Shown: positions 33,185-42,179, counted from the stretch's first letter. The stretch is DNA of 56,705 nt from an uncultured Clostridia bacterium (GCA_947245485.1 CAMXOH010000002.1:1-56705), one strand, 5' to 3'. Numbers and translations: made by a program. Notes: generated from the sequence alone by a model not told the origin.

Positions 33185-34456
33185 ATGAATAACTATAAAC
33201 CCGACACTCTGTGCGTCCAAGCGGGATATGCGCCCAAAACGGGCGAAGCGCGCATACCGCCGATTGTGCAGTCCACTACCTTCGTATACGAAAAAACGCA
33301 GGATATGGCAGACCTTTTCGACCTTAAAAGCGACGGATATTTCTATTCGCGCCTTGCTAACCCGACAGTTTCTGCATTCGAAGCGAAAGTCGCCGCTCTC
33401 GAAGGCGGTGTTTGCGGTATAGGATGCGCTTCGGGAATGAGCGCGACTTCGCTTGCCATCTTCACCGTTGCGGGCGCGGGCGACAATTTTCTGTCCTCGC
33501 AGGCGGTTTACGGCGGTACTTACAACCTCTTCTCCACCACTTTGCCCAAGCTCGGAATAGAGTGCAGATTCTTTGACCCGGACGCTCCCGCCGAAGAAAT
33601 AGAAAAGTTAATCGACGGCAAAACAAAAATGATATTTACCGAAACGGTAGCGAATCCCGCAATCGTCGTCCTCGACTTCGATAAATTCGCGGAAATTTCC
33701 AAAAAGCATAAAATTCTCTTTGCGGTAGATAACACGCTTGCCACCCCCGTACTGTGCAGACCGAAAGATTTCGGGGCGAATATTATCATCCATTCCTCGA
33801 CAAAATATCTCGACGGGCACGCGGCGGCTTTGGGCGGATTAATTATCGACGCGGGAAACTTCGATTTCAAAGCAAACGAAAGATATTCCTCCTTTAACGA
33901 ACCCGACGAAAGCTATCACGGACTTGTTTACGCCGATTTACCAGTTGCATTCGGAACGAAATGCCGCGCGCAGATGATGCGCGATTTCGGCGCGATTATG
34001 AGTCCGCAGAACGCTTTTATATCTTACATAGGTTGCGATACGCTTGCGCTCAGAATGGAAAGACATTCGTCAAACGCAAAGAAAGTCGCGCAGTTTCTGT
34101 CCGCTCACCCCAAAATCGAGTGGCTCAACCACCCCTCTCTCAAAGGAAACAAATATCATAAACTTTCCGAAAAATATTTGCCTTACGGACAGGGCGGAAT
34201 GATGAGTTTCGGCATAAAGGGCGACGTTAAAAAATGCGCGGCATTTATGGAAGCGTTGAAACTGATTACGCAGGAAACGCACGTTGCCGACGCGAGAAGT
34301 TGCGTGCTTCACCCCGCCTCCACTACCCACAGACAGTTGACGGAAGAAGATTTGAAAAAGGCGGGCGTTCCGCATAATCTTGTAAGACTTTCCGTTGGAA
34401 TAGAACACCCCGACGATATTATTGCGGACTTAAAACAAGCATTGGAAAAAGTTTAA
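33185..34456 (+). CDS. metY: O-acetylhomoserine sulfhydrylase
   Basis: The 423-residue PLP enzyme makes homocysteine from O-acetylhomoserine and sulfide. The PLP lysine is Lys207 in HSSTKYLDGH; CASGMSATSLAIF, SSQAVYGGTYNLF and the C-terminal SVGIEHPDDIIADL are family motifs. The length fits MetY rather than cystathionine gamma-synthase (about 380 aa). The ribosome binding site is AAAGGAG. It precedes metA by 18 bp, giving a two-gene homocysteine pathway. No riboswitch is seen in the 42-bp gap after smpB. Confidence 0.92.
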   Translation: MNNYKPDTLCVQAGYAPKTGEARIPPIVQSTTFVYEKTQDMADLFDLKSDGYFYSRLANPTVSAFEAKVAALEGGVCGIGCASGMSATSLAIFTVAGAGDNFLSSQAVYGGTYNLFSTTLPKLGIECRFFDPDAPAEEIEKLIDGKTKMIFTETVANPAIVVLDFDKFAEISKKHKILFAVDNTLATPVLCRPKDFGANIIIHSSTKYLDGHAAALGGLIIDAGNFDFKANERYSSFNEPDESYHGLVYADLPVAFGTKCRAQMMRDFGAIMSPQNAFISYIGCDTLALRMERHSSNAKKVAQFLSAHPKIEWLNHPSLKGNKYHKLSEKYLPYGQGGMMSFGIKGDVKKCAAFMEALKLITQETHVADARSCVLHPASTTHRQLTEEDLKKAGVPHNLVRLSVGIEHPDDIIADLKQALEKV

Positions 34457-34474
34457 TTTCAGAAAGGAGTTTGT

Positions 34475-35395
34475 ATGCCGATAGTAATAGATAAAGAACT
34501 TCCCGCTTATAAAGTACTTACAGGCGAAAGAATTTTCGTAATGGATAAACAGAGGGCTGTTTCGCAGGAGATACGCCCCATTGAAATTGCCATTCTCAAT
34601 CTTATGCCCACAAAAGAAACTACGGAAACGCAGTTTATGCGTCTTTTGTCAAACTCCCCTCTTCAAGTAAATATCACGCTCATCAAAACTTCCACATACA
34701 ACTCGACGCATACCGATAAAGGACACCTGGACAAGTTCTATAAATCTTTCAGCGAAATCAAGCATAACAAATTTGACGGTATGATTATTACGGGCGCGCC
34801 CGTAGAAAATATGCCCTTTGAAAAGGTTACTTACTGGGCGGAACTTAAAGAAATTTTAGACTGGACAAAGACGAACGTCACCTCTACGCTTTTCATCTGC
34901 TGGGGAGCGCAAGCCGCTTTACATTATTTCTATAAAATAAAAAAGCACCCTTTAAAAGAAAAGTGCTTCGGTATTTTTGCGCATAACCGCGTGCGCGACG
35001 GCGTGCCCGAACCTTTGATGCGCGGGATTTCCGACGAGTTCCATATGCCGCATTCGCGCCATACAATAATTTACGCGAAGGATATTTTGGATATTAAGAA
35101 TTTAAAAATTCTTGCATATTCAAAACGCGCGGGCGCTTCGGTCATTAAAAGTACCGATAACAGGCAGGTGTTTGTAACGGGACATATGGAATACGACAGA
35201 TATACGCTTAAAAACGAATACGAACGCGACATAGCAAAAGGTCTCGACATTAAACCGCCCGTAAATTATTTTGCCGATAAAGAAATGAACGAGGTTAAAA
35301 TGAACTGGACTTCGACGGCAAATCTCTTTTACATAAATTGGCTTAACTATTACGTTTATCAGGTTACGCCTTACGTACTCAACGAAAAAAGATAA
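34475..35395 (+). CDS. metAA: Homoserine O-acetyltransferase (MetA family)
   Basis: The 306-residue enzyme activates homoserine. The catalytic Cys142 is in FICWGAQAAL and the His/Glu pair in VTGHMEYDRYTL. Residue 111 is Glu (TGAPVEN), which in this family marks acetyl-CoA use; succinyl-using enzymes have Gly. This agrees with the neighbouring acetylhomoserine enzyme MetY. The ribosome binding site is AAAGGAG and a terminator follows at 35398. Confidence 0.95.
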   Translation: MPIVIDKELPAYKVLTGERIFVMDKQRAVSQEIRPIEIAILNLMPTKETTETQFMRLLSNSPLQVNITLIKTSTYNSTHTDKGHLDKFYKSFSEIKHNKFDGMIITGAPVENMPFEKVTYWAELKEILDWTKTNVTSTLFICWGAQAALHYFYKIKKHPLKEKCFGIFAHNRVRDGVPEPLMRGISDEFHMPHSRHTIIYAKDILDIKNLKILAYSKRAGASVIKSTDNRQVFVTGHMEYDRYTLKNEYERDIAKGLDIKPPVNYFADKEMNEVKMNWTSTANLFYINWLNYYVYQVTPYVLNEKR

Positions 35396-35397
35396 TA

Positions 35398-35428
35398 TAA
35401 AGCGGAGCGCTTAACGCGCTCCGCTTTA
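35398..35428. terminator. Terminator after metA
   Basis: A perfect 13-bp stem (TAAAGCGGAGCGC with its complement, loop TTAAC) starts 2 bp after the metA stop. The stem core matches the terminator at 42180-42211. Confidence 0.87.
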
Positions 35429-35456
35429 TTGTTATTATATCACAGTAAAAGTTTTT

Positions 35457-35580
35457 CGTCGGTTTTTTTAAACAAGCAGAACAAGGCGAACGGGCAGTTT
35501 CGACGGGCGCGTACATAGACGTACTTAACCCGAGAAAAGCGCAGTTCAACGCGGTTATGCGACGTTTAGAGAAAACGACG
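35457..35580. repeat. Dispersed ~124-bp imperfect palindromic repeat, copy 3
   Basis: Same element and orientation as at 13583 and 23570, from CGTCGGTTTTTTT to AAAACGACG. Its conserved right flank TGTTATTAT supplies the stop codon of the protease gene at 35587, so the element sits flush with that coding sequence. Confidence 0.87.
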
Positions 35581-35586
35581 TTGTTA

Positions 35587-36978
35587 TTATATCATATATT
35601 TAAAATATGATTCACTGTCATATGAAATGGGAACTTCTAACTCTTTGCCGTCGCGCTCAATCGTCAAAGTCACGGTATCGCCGAGAGAGACGCCGAGCAG
35701 TGCGTCGGGGATATGGTATCTCCTCGTGACTTTAAGTTGTTTTTTAACGTTTCCATCTGCGTCGGTTATTTTTATTTGTTTAAGAAAGTCGTTCATAAAA
35801 AGTTTACCGCTTGCAGGGGAACCTATAACCGAAGAAACCATTATCTGCTCGACGATTACCGCAAGTCCCGTCGAGGAGTTATACTGAGAATAACTATCCG
35901 TCGCCTTGGTTTCGACGTTTAAAAACGCTTTACGTATTCCGCCGCCCGTTAACATAGAATTTCCGTTATTTTTATAATTTTCGTATATTAATCCCAAAAG
36001 CGGTTTAACGGTGTTTGCGGGAATAGCGTAACCCATATTGTCTATATCCGCGCCCTCGTCTTTGGCGTTTACAATACCGACTATCTCGCCTTTCTTATTA
36101 TATAACGCGCCGCCCGAATTACCGTGGTTTATCGCCGCAGAAGTACGCATAACGCGGTATTCGTTGTAGTCGCTTACACTTACGTTATCTTTTTCCGAAA
36201 GGGTTAATTGAATATATTCGCTGTCTTTGCTGATTATTCCGTTAGCGGCAGACAAGCCTTCGCCCGAAGCATTGCCGACTGCATATACGTATTCGCCCGT
36301 ATATACGTCCGCGGCGTCCGAAAATTTAGCCGCTCTTGCGTCGCTGCGTTTTAAAACTTCGCTACCCGTAACTTTTAAAAGCGCTATATCGTAGGACACG
36401 GAAGCGCCTATAACTTCCGCCTTTATGCGGTAATTAGCGTCGCCGCTTATATAATAAGCACTGTCGATGGAATAATTGAATCCCCTTTCGTCCTGCCCGT
36501 AGAGAAACAGTCTTACATCCTGACAGAATATTTTGTCTGCGGTATCGTCGTAAACAACGTGACAGTTGGTAACTATGTACGCGTCGCCCTTGTTTTTATC
36601 CAACCATACAATCGCGCCCGAACCCGTAAAGACTTTATAGCTTGTTTTATTGACCGTACCCAATACGCCGCTTTGTTTTTTAGAAGTGTATGAGAAGCGC
36701 GACAGTATCGTAACCCCGCTCATCATAGAACGGTTGACGGCGGCTCTTAAATCCACAGACGAGTCCGTATAATTTAAATATCTCTTTAAAAACTCGTCGA
36801 AAGTAAGTTTTTCGTTGCCTTCGATATTTTTTGCCGCTTCATAAATCTCATAAATAGAGATATCCTGCGCGTCCTTACCGTCTCTGCCGTCGCGTCCGTC
36901 AACCGGTTTGGTACAGCCGCAAAACAGTATAGTAAGCGCCGTCAATACGGTAACAGCCGCAATTAGAAATTTTTTCAC
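35587..36978 (-). CDS. Secreted trypsin-like serine protease, lipoprotein with short collagen-like spacer
   Basis: The 463-residue protein begins at a GTG with ribosome binding site AGGTAA. It has a lipoprotein signal (FCGC near residue 20-22), a short GRDGRDGKDAQD collagen-like spacer (28-39) and a helical region (40-75). The S1C-like protease domain has catalytic His140, Asp197 and Ser288 (NHGNSGGAL), and a PDZ-like domain starts near 345. It should act at the cell surface. It lies 14 bp after the UDP-sugar pyrophosphorylase gene. The stop codon comes from the flank of repeat copy 3. Confidence 0.88.
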   Translation of the reverse strand: MKKFLIAAVTVLTALTILFCGCTKPVDGRDGRDGKDAQDISIYEIYEAAKNIEGNEKLTFDEFLKRYLNYTDSSVDLRAAVNRSMMSGVTILSRFSYTSKKQSGVLGTVNKTSYKVFTGSGAIVWLDKNKGDAYIVTNCHVVYDDTADKIFCQDVRLFLYGQDERGFNYSIDSAYYISGDANYRIKAEVIGASVSYDIALLKVTGSEVLKRSDARAAKFSDAADVYTGEYVYAVGNASGEGLSAANGIISKDSEYIQLTLSEKDNVSVSDYNEYRVMRTSAAINHGNSGGALYNKKGEIVGIVNAKDEGADIDNMGYAIPANTVKPLLGLIYENYKNNGNSMLTGGGIRKAFLNVETKATDSYSQYNSSTGLAVIVEQIMVSSVIGSPASGKLFMNDFLKQIKITDADGNVKKQLKVTRRYHIPDALLGVSLGDTVTLTIERDGKELEVPISYDSESYFKYMI

Positions 36979-36992
36979 TTTATTTACCTGTC

Positions 36993-38216
36993 TTATAATT
37001 TTACTCCGTTTCGCTTTAAAAGCTCGCGTGCGGTTTGGACGCTGTCTGCGCCTACTTTATTCTTTACGGGCGCGAATTCCTTTTCCCTTACAACTTCGTA
37101 AGCAAGACAACTGCCCATATATTCGAACATATCCACTATCAGTGTTTCAAACTTATAGCCGTTCGGCTCCTGCGGTTTGACGGGTTTGCCGTTCTCTATA
37201 TGCGTAATGGACTTTTTCGCGAGGTGATAGGGTAATTTTTCCGCAACGGCGCCGTCAAGCGCTTTGACGTTAAACAGATAATTCAAAATTACTCCGTAGC
37301 AATATACTAGTTCTCCGTCGGCGCCGCGCATGTTATTTAATTCGGCGGGCATTTCAAAGTACTCTACTATTCCCGGTTTTCCGTCCAGCTCGCAAAGAAC
37401 GCCGACTTTTTCTTCTGCGCAGACTTTTTTAACGACTTTTGCACCGCATAAACTGCGCGACAGAGAGGTTGCGCCTATGAATGCGGGTTCGCAAATGCTT
37501 TGAAGCACGTTATCCACGCCGAATACGTTGAGCCACTCGATTCCCTCGCGCTCTAAAAGTTCTTTGTATCCGCTGTTGATAAGCGACGAATACCAACCGC
37601 CGTTTCCGTTTGGCAACTGTGCGACGCGGTGTTTTTCCGAAAGGAAAATTTTTCCGTTAAAATCGCACGCAGGTTCGGTATCCTGAATATAGAAATGAAT
37701 CTTATCCGCGGTATAACCGAAATAATCGTTTTCCTTGAAAAACGAAACCGTATCGCCGTTATTTTCCGCGCTTGTCATAATGAATAAATGAAATTGTCTA
37801 CCCGACTGCGAAGTTACGCGCTCTATGTTCGACATAAGCTGTCCGAAAATGGAAAGTTCGCGCGTTTCGCCTATATTGAACATACCCTTAGGTTTATCGA
37901 AACCGAGACGGGTTCCCTGTCCGCCCGCAAGCAGAACAGCCGCAACTTTATTTTCGCGGAGAAGTTTTAAACCCTCTTCCGTATATACGTCCTTGTTTTC
38001 TTCAATATCGCCGACGCTTTTAACGCAAATCGGTCTGATATTTTCTAAATTTTTATTCTCCGACGAATTGTTTATACTTTCTACTACCGAAAAATTTAAT
38101 TTTTCTATTTCGCCGAGAAGAACTGCGCGCTGCTCTTCGCTTAGTTCTTTATAATATTTAAGAAGCTGACTTTGTCCGCGACTGTCTAATAACTTTTTTA
38201 CTCTTTCGTACTCCAC
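36993..38216 (-). CDS. Eukaryote-type UDP-N-acetylhexosamine/UDP-sugar pyrophosphorylase (UDPGP family)
   Basis: The protein is 407 residues from a GTG at 38216 with CGGAG before it. A longer TTG start (38279) is rejected because that TTG is part of the -35 box. The nucleotide-binding motif LLAGGQGTRLGFDKPKGM and the FGVDNVL metal loop (about 255) place it in the UDPGP family that includes eukaryotic UAP1, distinct from bacterial GlmU or GalU. It should make UDP-GlcNAc, UDP-GalNAc or UDP-glucose from UTP and the sugar-1-phosphate; the exact sugar is not decided. It is followed by the lipoprotein protease. Confidence 0.88.
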   Translation of the reverse strand: MEYERVKKLLDSRGQSQLLKYYKELSEEQRAVLLGEIEKLNFSVVESINNSSENKNLENIRPICVKSVGDIEENKDVYTEEGLKLLRENKVAAVLLAGGQGTRLGFDKPKGMFNIGETRELSIFGQLMSNIERVTSQSGRQFHLFIMTSAENNGDTVSFFKENDYFGYTADKIHFYIQDTEPACDFNGKIFLSEKHRVAQLPNGNGGWYSSLINSGYKELLEREGIEWLNVFGVDNVLQSICEPAFIGATSLSRSLCGAKVVKKVCAEEKVGVLCELDGKPGIVEYFEMPAELNNMRGADGELVYCYGVILNYLFNVKALDGAVAEKLPYHLAKKSITHIENGKPVKPQEPNGYKFETLIVDMFEYMGSCLAYEVVREKEFAPVKNKVGADSVQTARELLKRNGVKL

Positions 38217-38250
38217 TATAAGCTCCGATTTTACTTTATTATCGCTTTTA

Positions 38251-38279
38251 ATTATAAAGTATTTGTGAAAATAAGTCAA
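38251..38279 (-). promoter_or_regulatory. Promoter of the pyrophosphorylase-protease operon
   Basis: On the minus strand TTGACT (38274-38279) and TATAAT (38251-38256) are 17 bp apart. It excludes the upstream TTG as a start codon. Confidence 0.75.
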
Positions 38280-38306
38280 TATGTTTGTTAAATTTGCAAA
38301 TAACTA

Positions 38307-38335
38307 TTGAAAAATTTTAATAATAGTTATATAAT
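38307..38335 (+). promoter_or_regulatory. Nudix gene promoter
   Basis: TTGAAA (38307-38312) and TATAAT (38330-38335) with a 17-bp spacer; the ATG at 38393 has an AAGGAGG ribosome binding site. Confidence 0.7.
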
Positions 38336-38392
38336 ATTATGTACAGAATATAAAATTAATTGCATTTGTTTATAGATTAAGGAGGTAAATAT

Positions 38393-38884
38393 ATGTATTG
38401 TAACGATTGCGGAGAAAAACTCACGCTTATGTTCAAACAGGACGAAGGATTGGTGCCGTTTTGCAAAAACTGTAACGAATACCGCTTCCCCCGTTTTGCA
38501 ACCGCGGTGAGTATGGTAGTAACCAACAGGGCGAAAGACAAGATACTTTTGGCAAAGCATAACGGCAAAGAAGATTTTATTCTTTTTGCGGGATACATTA
38601 AAAAGGGCGAAACGGCGGAAAAAGCCGTAACGCGCGAATTTAAAGAGGAAACGCGTTTGGATACCGTTAAGTTCAAATATATGGGTTCGCGTTATCACGA
38701 GCCGAAAAATATATTAATGCTTAACTTCCTTGTAATGGCTGAGAACGGAGAACCAGTGCCCGACCCCAACGAACTTGCGGAAGTGAAATGGTTCACATTC
38801 GAAGAAGCCGAAAAAGCGATTAAAAAAGATTCGACTGCGGAAACGTTTTTAAAGAACGCTTTCGCCGAAATAAAAAAACTTTAA
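38393..38884 (+). CDS. Nudix hydrolase with N-terminal zinc ribbon
   Basis: The 163-residue protein begins with CNDCG (Cys3, Cys6) and CKNCN (Cys24, Cys27), a zinc ribbon as in NudC-type NAD pyrophosphatases. The Nudix box starts at GYIKKGE and reads REFKEE, with Arg in place of the usual Gly near the end. It is shorter than full NudC, so the substrate (NADH, capped RNA or nucleotides) is uncertain. It is followed by lemA after 13 bp. Confidence 0.88.
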   Translation: MYCNDCGEKLTLMFKQDEGLVPFCKNCNEYRFPRFATAVSMVVTNRAKDKILLAKHNGKEDFILFAGYIKKGETAEKAVTREFKEETRLDTVKFKYMGSRYHEPKNILMLNFLVMAENGEPVPDPNELAEVKWFTFEEAEKAIKKDSTAETFLKNAFAEIKKL

Positions 38885-38897
38885 GGAGAAATTAAAA

Positions 38898-39491
38898 ATG
38901 AATTTACTTGCACTTTCGGGAGGCGCAATCGGCGGAATTATTGCCGGCGCAATAGTACTTTTACTTTTGATTATAATCGTCTGCTGGGCGATATCTGCGC
39001 GTAATAAATTCGTTAAGATGGAAAACCAATACGAAGAAGCATTCCATAACATCGATATTTATCTTAAAAAGCGCTACGACCTTATTCCCAACCTCGTTGA
39101 AACCGTTAAAGGCTATGCGGGACACGAAAGCGCCACCCTTCAAAACGTTATCGAGGCGAGAAACAAGGCAAACTCTGCTGTAACTCCCGCAGAGAAAATC
39201 GAAGCCAACGCACAGCTCACGCAGACTATGAGAAACTTTAATATGGTTATGGAGAGCTATCCACAGCTTAAAGCAAACACTAACTTTTTGGATTTGCAGG
39301 AACAACTTAAAAGCATCGAATACGAACTTGCAAACGTGAGAAAATATTACAACGCAACGATTAAGCAGTTCAATACCAAGATAAGAACGTTCCCCGCCTC
39401 TATTATCGCGGGTTCTATGCACCTTGAAAAACAACCTTATTTCGAACTTGAAGACGCTGAGGAGAGAAAGAACGTAAAAGTTCAGTTTTAA
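38898..39491 (+). CDS. lemA: LemA family membrane protein
   Basis: The 197-residue protein has one N-terminal membrane helix (about 10-31) and a helical bundle with NIDIYLKKRYDLIPNLVETV, the family signature. FLDLQEQLKSIEYELANVRK and FPASIIAG follow. LemA is of unknown function but is commonly encoded with DUF2207 or TPM-domain proteins, as here. The ribosome binding site is AAGGAG. Confidence 0.95.
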   Translation: MNLLALSGGAIGGIIAGAIVLLLLIIIVCWAISARNKFVKMENQYEEAFHNIDIYLKKRYDLIPNLVETVKGYAGHESATLQNVIEARNKANSAVTPAEKIEANAQLTQTMRNFNMVMESYPQLKANTNFLDLQEQLKSIEYELANVRKYYNATIKQFNTKIRTFPASIIAGSMHLEKQPYFELEDAEERKNVKVQF

Positions 39492-39506
39492 GTTTTTAAG
39501 AGAATT

Positions 39507-41408
39507 ATGAAAAAAGTTAATAAACTGTATTTTATTATTCTGTTTGCGCTTACGGCATTGCTCGCCGTAAGCGTATTCGGGGTTTCACGCAATAAAAACG
39601 CTTCCGCCGACACTTCTTCCGAATACAGATTCGAAGTCGCGGAATATAACGTTGTTTACGACGTAGCCGAAAACTGTTCGATAAAAGTCACGGAAGAACT
39701 GACCATTGATTACAAAGGCATTAAAAGCACAGGCTTTATACGGGATATACCCGTAAATAAAGGGGCGCAAGTCAGAAACGTAGACGTAAAAAAAGTCGTC
39801 GGCGCCGAACTTGAAAACGTTTGGTATGACGTTGAATCCGAAGATAGCGATTACGTTTCAGTGGACATCGGCGACAAAACCTATAAACGCGGAAAACAGG
39901 AAAAGTATTTGCTCAGCTATACATACAATATTACGAATAAAATAGTTGACAAAGGAATGCTTCCACTTAACCCGATAGGGCACGGATGGGATTGTATTAT
40001 TTACAATGCTTCTATAACCATTATCCTGCCCGACGGATACAAAGACGCCGTATGCTACGTTGATAAAGCCGGAGGTACAAACCAACACTCGTGTTTCGAC
40101 GATAAGAAAAAGACAGAAGACGGCAGAACCGTCATTTATGACGAATTCGAGTATCTCCCCTTCTATACGGGAGTGACTTTTAACATTAACTTCGAAGACG
40201 GAGCAATCAAGCATTTTTCAGACCCGTCCCCCTATTTGTTCGTTCTTGCCGGCGTTGCGGTTATATTTTTAATAGTATTATTGAAACTCTTCGTATTCAA
40301 TAAAAACCAACTTATGCCGGTAGTTAACTACGAAGCGCCAAATAAAACAGACCCTCTTATGATGGGTAAACTTATCGATAACAAAGTTGACGGCGAGGAC
40401 GTGACTTCGCTTATTTTCTATTGGGCAAGCAAAGGTTATATAAAAATCAACCTCGAAGATAAAAAAGAACCCTCGCTTATACGTATAATGCAGACACTCC
40501 CCGAAGGCAGTCCCGATTATCAGAGAATTATGTACGACAGGCTATTCGGCGACCGGGATATCGTAGTACCGTCACAGCTTAAAAACAGCTTTTACAAGAC
40601 GGTTGAACAGGTTACCGGTATCGTAAACAAGCAGACTAAAAATCTTTACGACAAAAAGAGCGTAGGATTATCTCTCTTCTTTGTCGTATTCAGCGGATTG
40701 CTTCTCGGAATTATCCCTGCGTTGCTCGGTATAATGAACGTATCGACTAAGTTGTTTATATTCGCGCCGTTTATTATTATAATTCCTCTGATGGCGGTTT
40801 ATTTCGGCGCGCAGTACGTTATTTATAACCGATTGAAAACCAAAAAAGAAAAGTTTTTATTGATTATTTCGGGACTTGTCTTAGCAAGCGCGGCTATTTG
40901 CGGATTTTACGCGTTTCTTCTCGTTCCCGCCCATATTATGGGCGCGGGGTGCGCCGCGGCTATTTGCGCGGTAAGCTGTGCTGCGGCGGTTTGTTCTGCC
41001 GTTATTATAAGCAGAACCAAAGACTATACCGAGAAACTTAACGATATTATCGGATTTAAGAACTTTATCGAGCTTGCCGAAAAAGAACAGCTTGAAATGA
41101 TGTTAGAGCAAGACCCTCAATTCTATTACCGCATTTTACCTTACGCGCAGGTTTTGGGCGTAACGAATAAATGGGAAAAGAAATTCGAAGACCTTACCGT
41201 CGAGCCTCCTCAGTGGCTTGCGGGAAATATGCTGACTTCTTATTTGGAATTCAGAATTATCAACGGAATAATAAGAAATTCTTTGGACAGTTTTTCACAG
41301 CAAATGGTTTCGCGCCCCTCTTCCTCTGGCGTTAACGGCGGCGGCAGAGGCATCGGCGGAGGGTTCTCCGGCGGCGGCTTCGGCGGTGGCGGCGGCAGAG
41401 GAAGATAA
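39507..41408 (+). CDS. DUF2207 membrane protein
   Basis: The 633-residue protein has a signal peptide (1-33), an extracytoplasmic DUF2207 domain (about 38-235, with the TGFIRDIPV motif) and a membrane helix near 243-265. A soluble part (270-385) and about four further helices (388-495) precede a glycine-rich tail of GGGF repeats at the C-terminus (605-633). Such proteins accompany LemA and are thought to act at the envelope; the function is unknown. Only a weak ribosome binding site precedes the ATG, 15 bp after lemA. Confidence 0.92.
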   Translation: MKKVNKLYFIILFALTALLAVSVFGVSRNKNASADTSSEYRFEVAEYNVVYDVAENCSIKVTEELTIDYKGIKSTGFIRDIPVNKGAQVRNVDVKKVVGAELENVWYDVESEDSDYVSVDIGDKTYKRGKQEKYLLSYTYNITNKIVDKGMLPLNPIGHGWDCIIYNASITIILPDGYKDAVCYVDKAGGTNQHSCFDDKKKTEDGRTVIYDEFEYLPFYTGVTFNINFEDGAIKHFSDPSPYLFVLAGVAVIFLIVLLKLFVFNKNQLMPVVNYEAPNKTDPLMMGKLIDNKVDGEDVTSLIFYWASKGYIKINLEDKKEPSLIRIMQTLPEGSPDYQRIMYDRLFGDRDIVVPSQLKNSFYKTVEQVTGIVNKQTKNLYDKKSVGLSLFFVVFSGLLLGIIPALLGIMNVSTKLFIFAPFIIIIPLMAVYFGAQYVIYNRLKTKKEKFLLIISGLVLASAAICGFYAFLLVPAHIMGAGCAAAICAVSCAAAVCSAVIISRTKDYTEKLNDIIGFKNFIELAEKEQLEMMLEQDPQFYYRILPYAQVLGVTNKWEKKFEDLTVEPPQWLAGNMLTSYLEFRIINGIIRNSLDSFSQQMVSRPSSSGVNGGGRGIGGGFSGGGFGGGGGRGR

Positions 41409-41429
41409 TTAAAGCTACTTATACCGAAT

Positions 41430-41465
41430 AACCCCCCGCAGACGTTAAACCGTCTGCGGGGGGTT
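41430..41465. terminator. Bidirectional terminator
   Basis: A perfect 15-bp stem (AACCCCCCGCAGACG with its complement, loop TTAAAC) lies between the convergent DUF2207 and rplI genes. Confidence 0.87.
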
Positions 41466-41481
41466 TATAGTTTTGTTCTAT

Positions 41482-41925
41482 TTATTCGGCTTCTACGTTT
41501 ACGATAATTTTTGAAGTTATTCCTTCCATAAGTTTCAAATCCACGTCGTACGAGCCGAGAGTTTTAATCGGTTGGGTAAGTACTATTTTTCTCTTATCAA
41601 CGTTATAACCCTGTGCGAGCATTGCGTCGGAAACGTTCGCGCCCGTAACCGAACCGAAAACTTTTCCGTTCTGTCCCGCCTTTATTTTTACGGTAAACAC
41701 CTTACCTTTAAGCTCTGTCGCAAGCGCTTTCGTCATTTTAATCTCTTCCGCTTTATGGAAATCTGCGGAAGATTTTTTCTGCGCTATGTCGTTGAGTTTT
41801 GTAGCGGTAGCTATTTCGGCAAGTCCTTTTTTAACGAGGAAATTACGCGCGTAACCCTCGTTCACGTCCACTACTTCGCCCTTTTTTCCCTGTCCCTTTA
41901 CGTCCTGCAACAAGATAACTTTCAT
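41482..41925 (-). CDS. rplI: 50S ribosomal protein L9
   Basis: The 147-residue protein starts [21 protein letters not shown], the L9 signature, with the connecting helix and the C-terminal rRNA-binding domain ([13 protein letters not shown]) following. The ATG at 41925 is chosen from AAGGAG and the family start; a longer frame crosses the promoter. The promoter is TTGACA (41968-41973) and TACAAT (41945-41950), 17 bp apart. Here it is separate from rpsF and ssb. Confidence 0.97.
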   Translation of the reverse strand: MKVILLQDVKGQGKKGEVVDVNEGYARNFLVKKGLAEIATATKLNDIAQKKSSADFHKAEEIKMTKALATELKGKVFTVKIKAGQNGKVFGSVTGANVSDAMLAQGYNVDKRKIVLTQPIKTLGSYDVDLKLMEGITSKIIVNVEAE

Positions 41926-41944
41926 ACGTTTACTCCTTTTATAT

Positions 41945-41973
41945 ATTGTACTATCAATCGGCGCCTTTGTCAA
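41945..41973 (-). promoter_or_regulatory. rplI promoter
   Basis: On the minus strand TTGACA and TACAAT are separated by 17 bp. A TATAAT on the plus strand (41982-41987) nearby may serve the divergent DUF1540 gene. Confidence 0.75.
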
Positions 41974-42025
41974 TAACTTTGTATAATTTACGGCTGACGG
42001 CACAAGATATTAGCGGAGGGTTTTT

Positions 42026-42175
42026 ATGAAAAACTTCAATAAAGATATAGCTTGCGACGTTAACAAGTGCAAATACAACTTCGAAGGTTGCAACTGCACG
42101 CTTGACCACATTAAGGTTGGCTGTTCCTGCAACAGTTCTTCCTGCACGTGCTGCGAAAGCTATAAGGAAAACTAA
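42026..42175 (+). CDS. Small cysteine-rich DUF1540-like protein
   Basis: A 49-codon gene encodes a protein with nine cysteines, arranged in clusters such as CNCT, CSCN and CTCC. A strong GCGGAGG ribosome binding site precedes the ATG and a perfect terminator follows 5 bp after the stop. DUF1540 proteins are small metal-binding-like proteins found in Firmicutes, some linked to sporulation; function is unknown. It is too short for usual gene-length cut-offs but is well supported by its flanking signals. Confidence 0.85.
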   Translation: MKNFNKDIACDVNKCKYNFEGCNCTLDHIKVGCSCNSSSCTCCESYKEN

Positions 42176-42179
42176 AATG

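Noticed and set aside
41926-42003. N-terminal extension of rplI
   Set aside because: It overlaps the rplI promoter; L9 starts at MKVILLQDV with AAGGAG before it.
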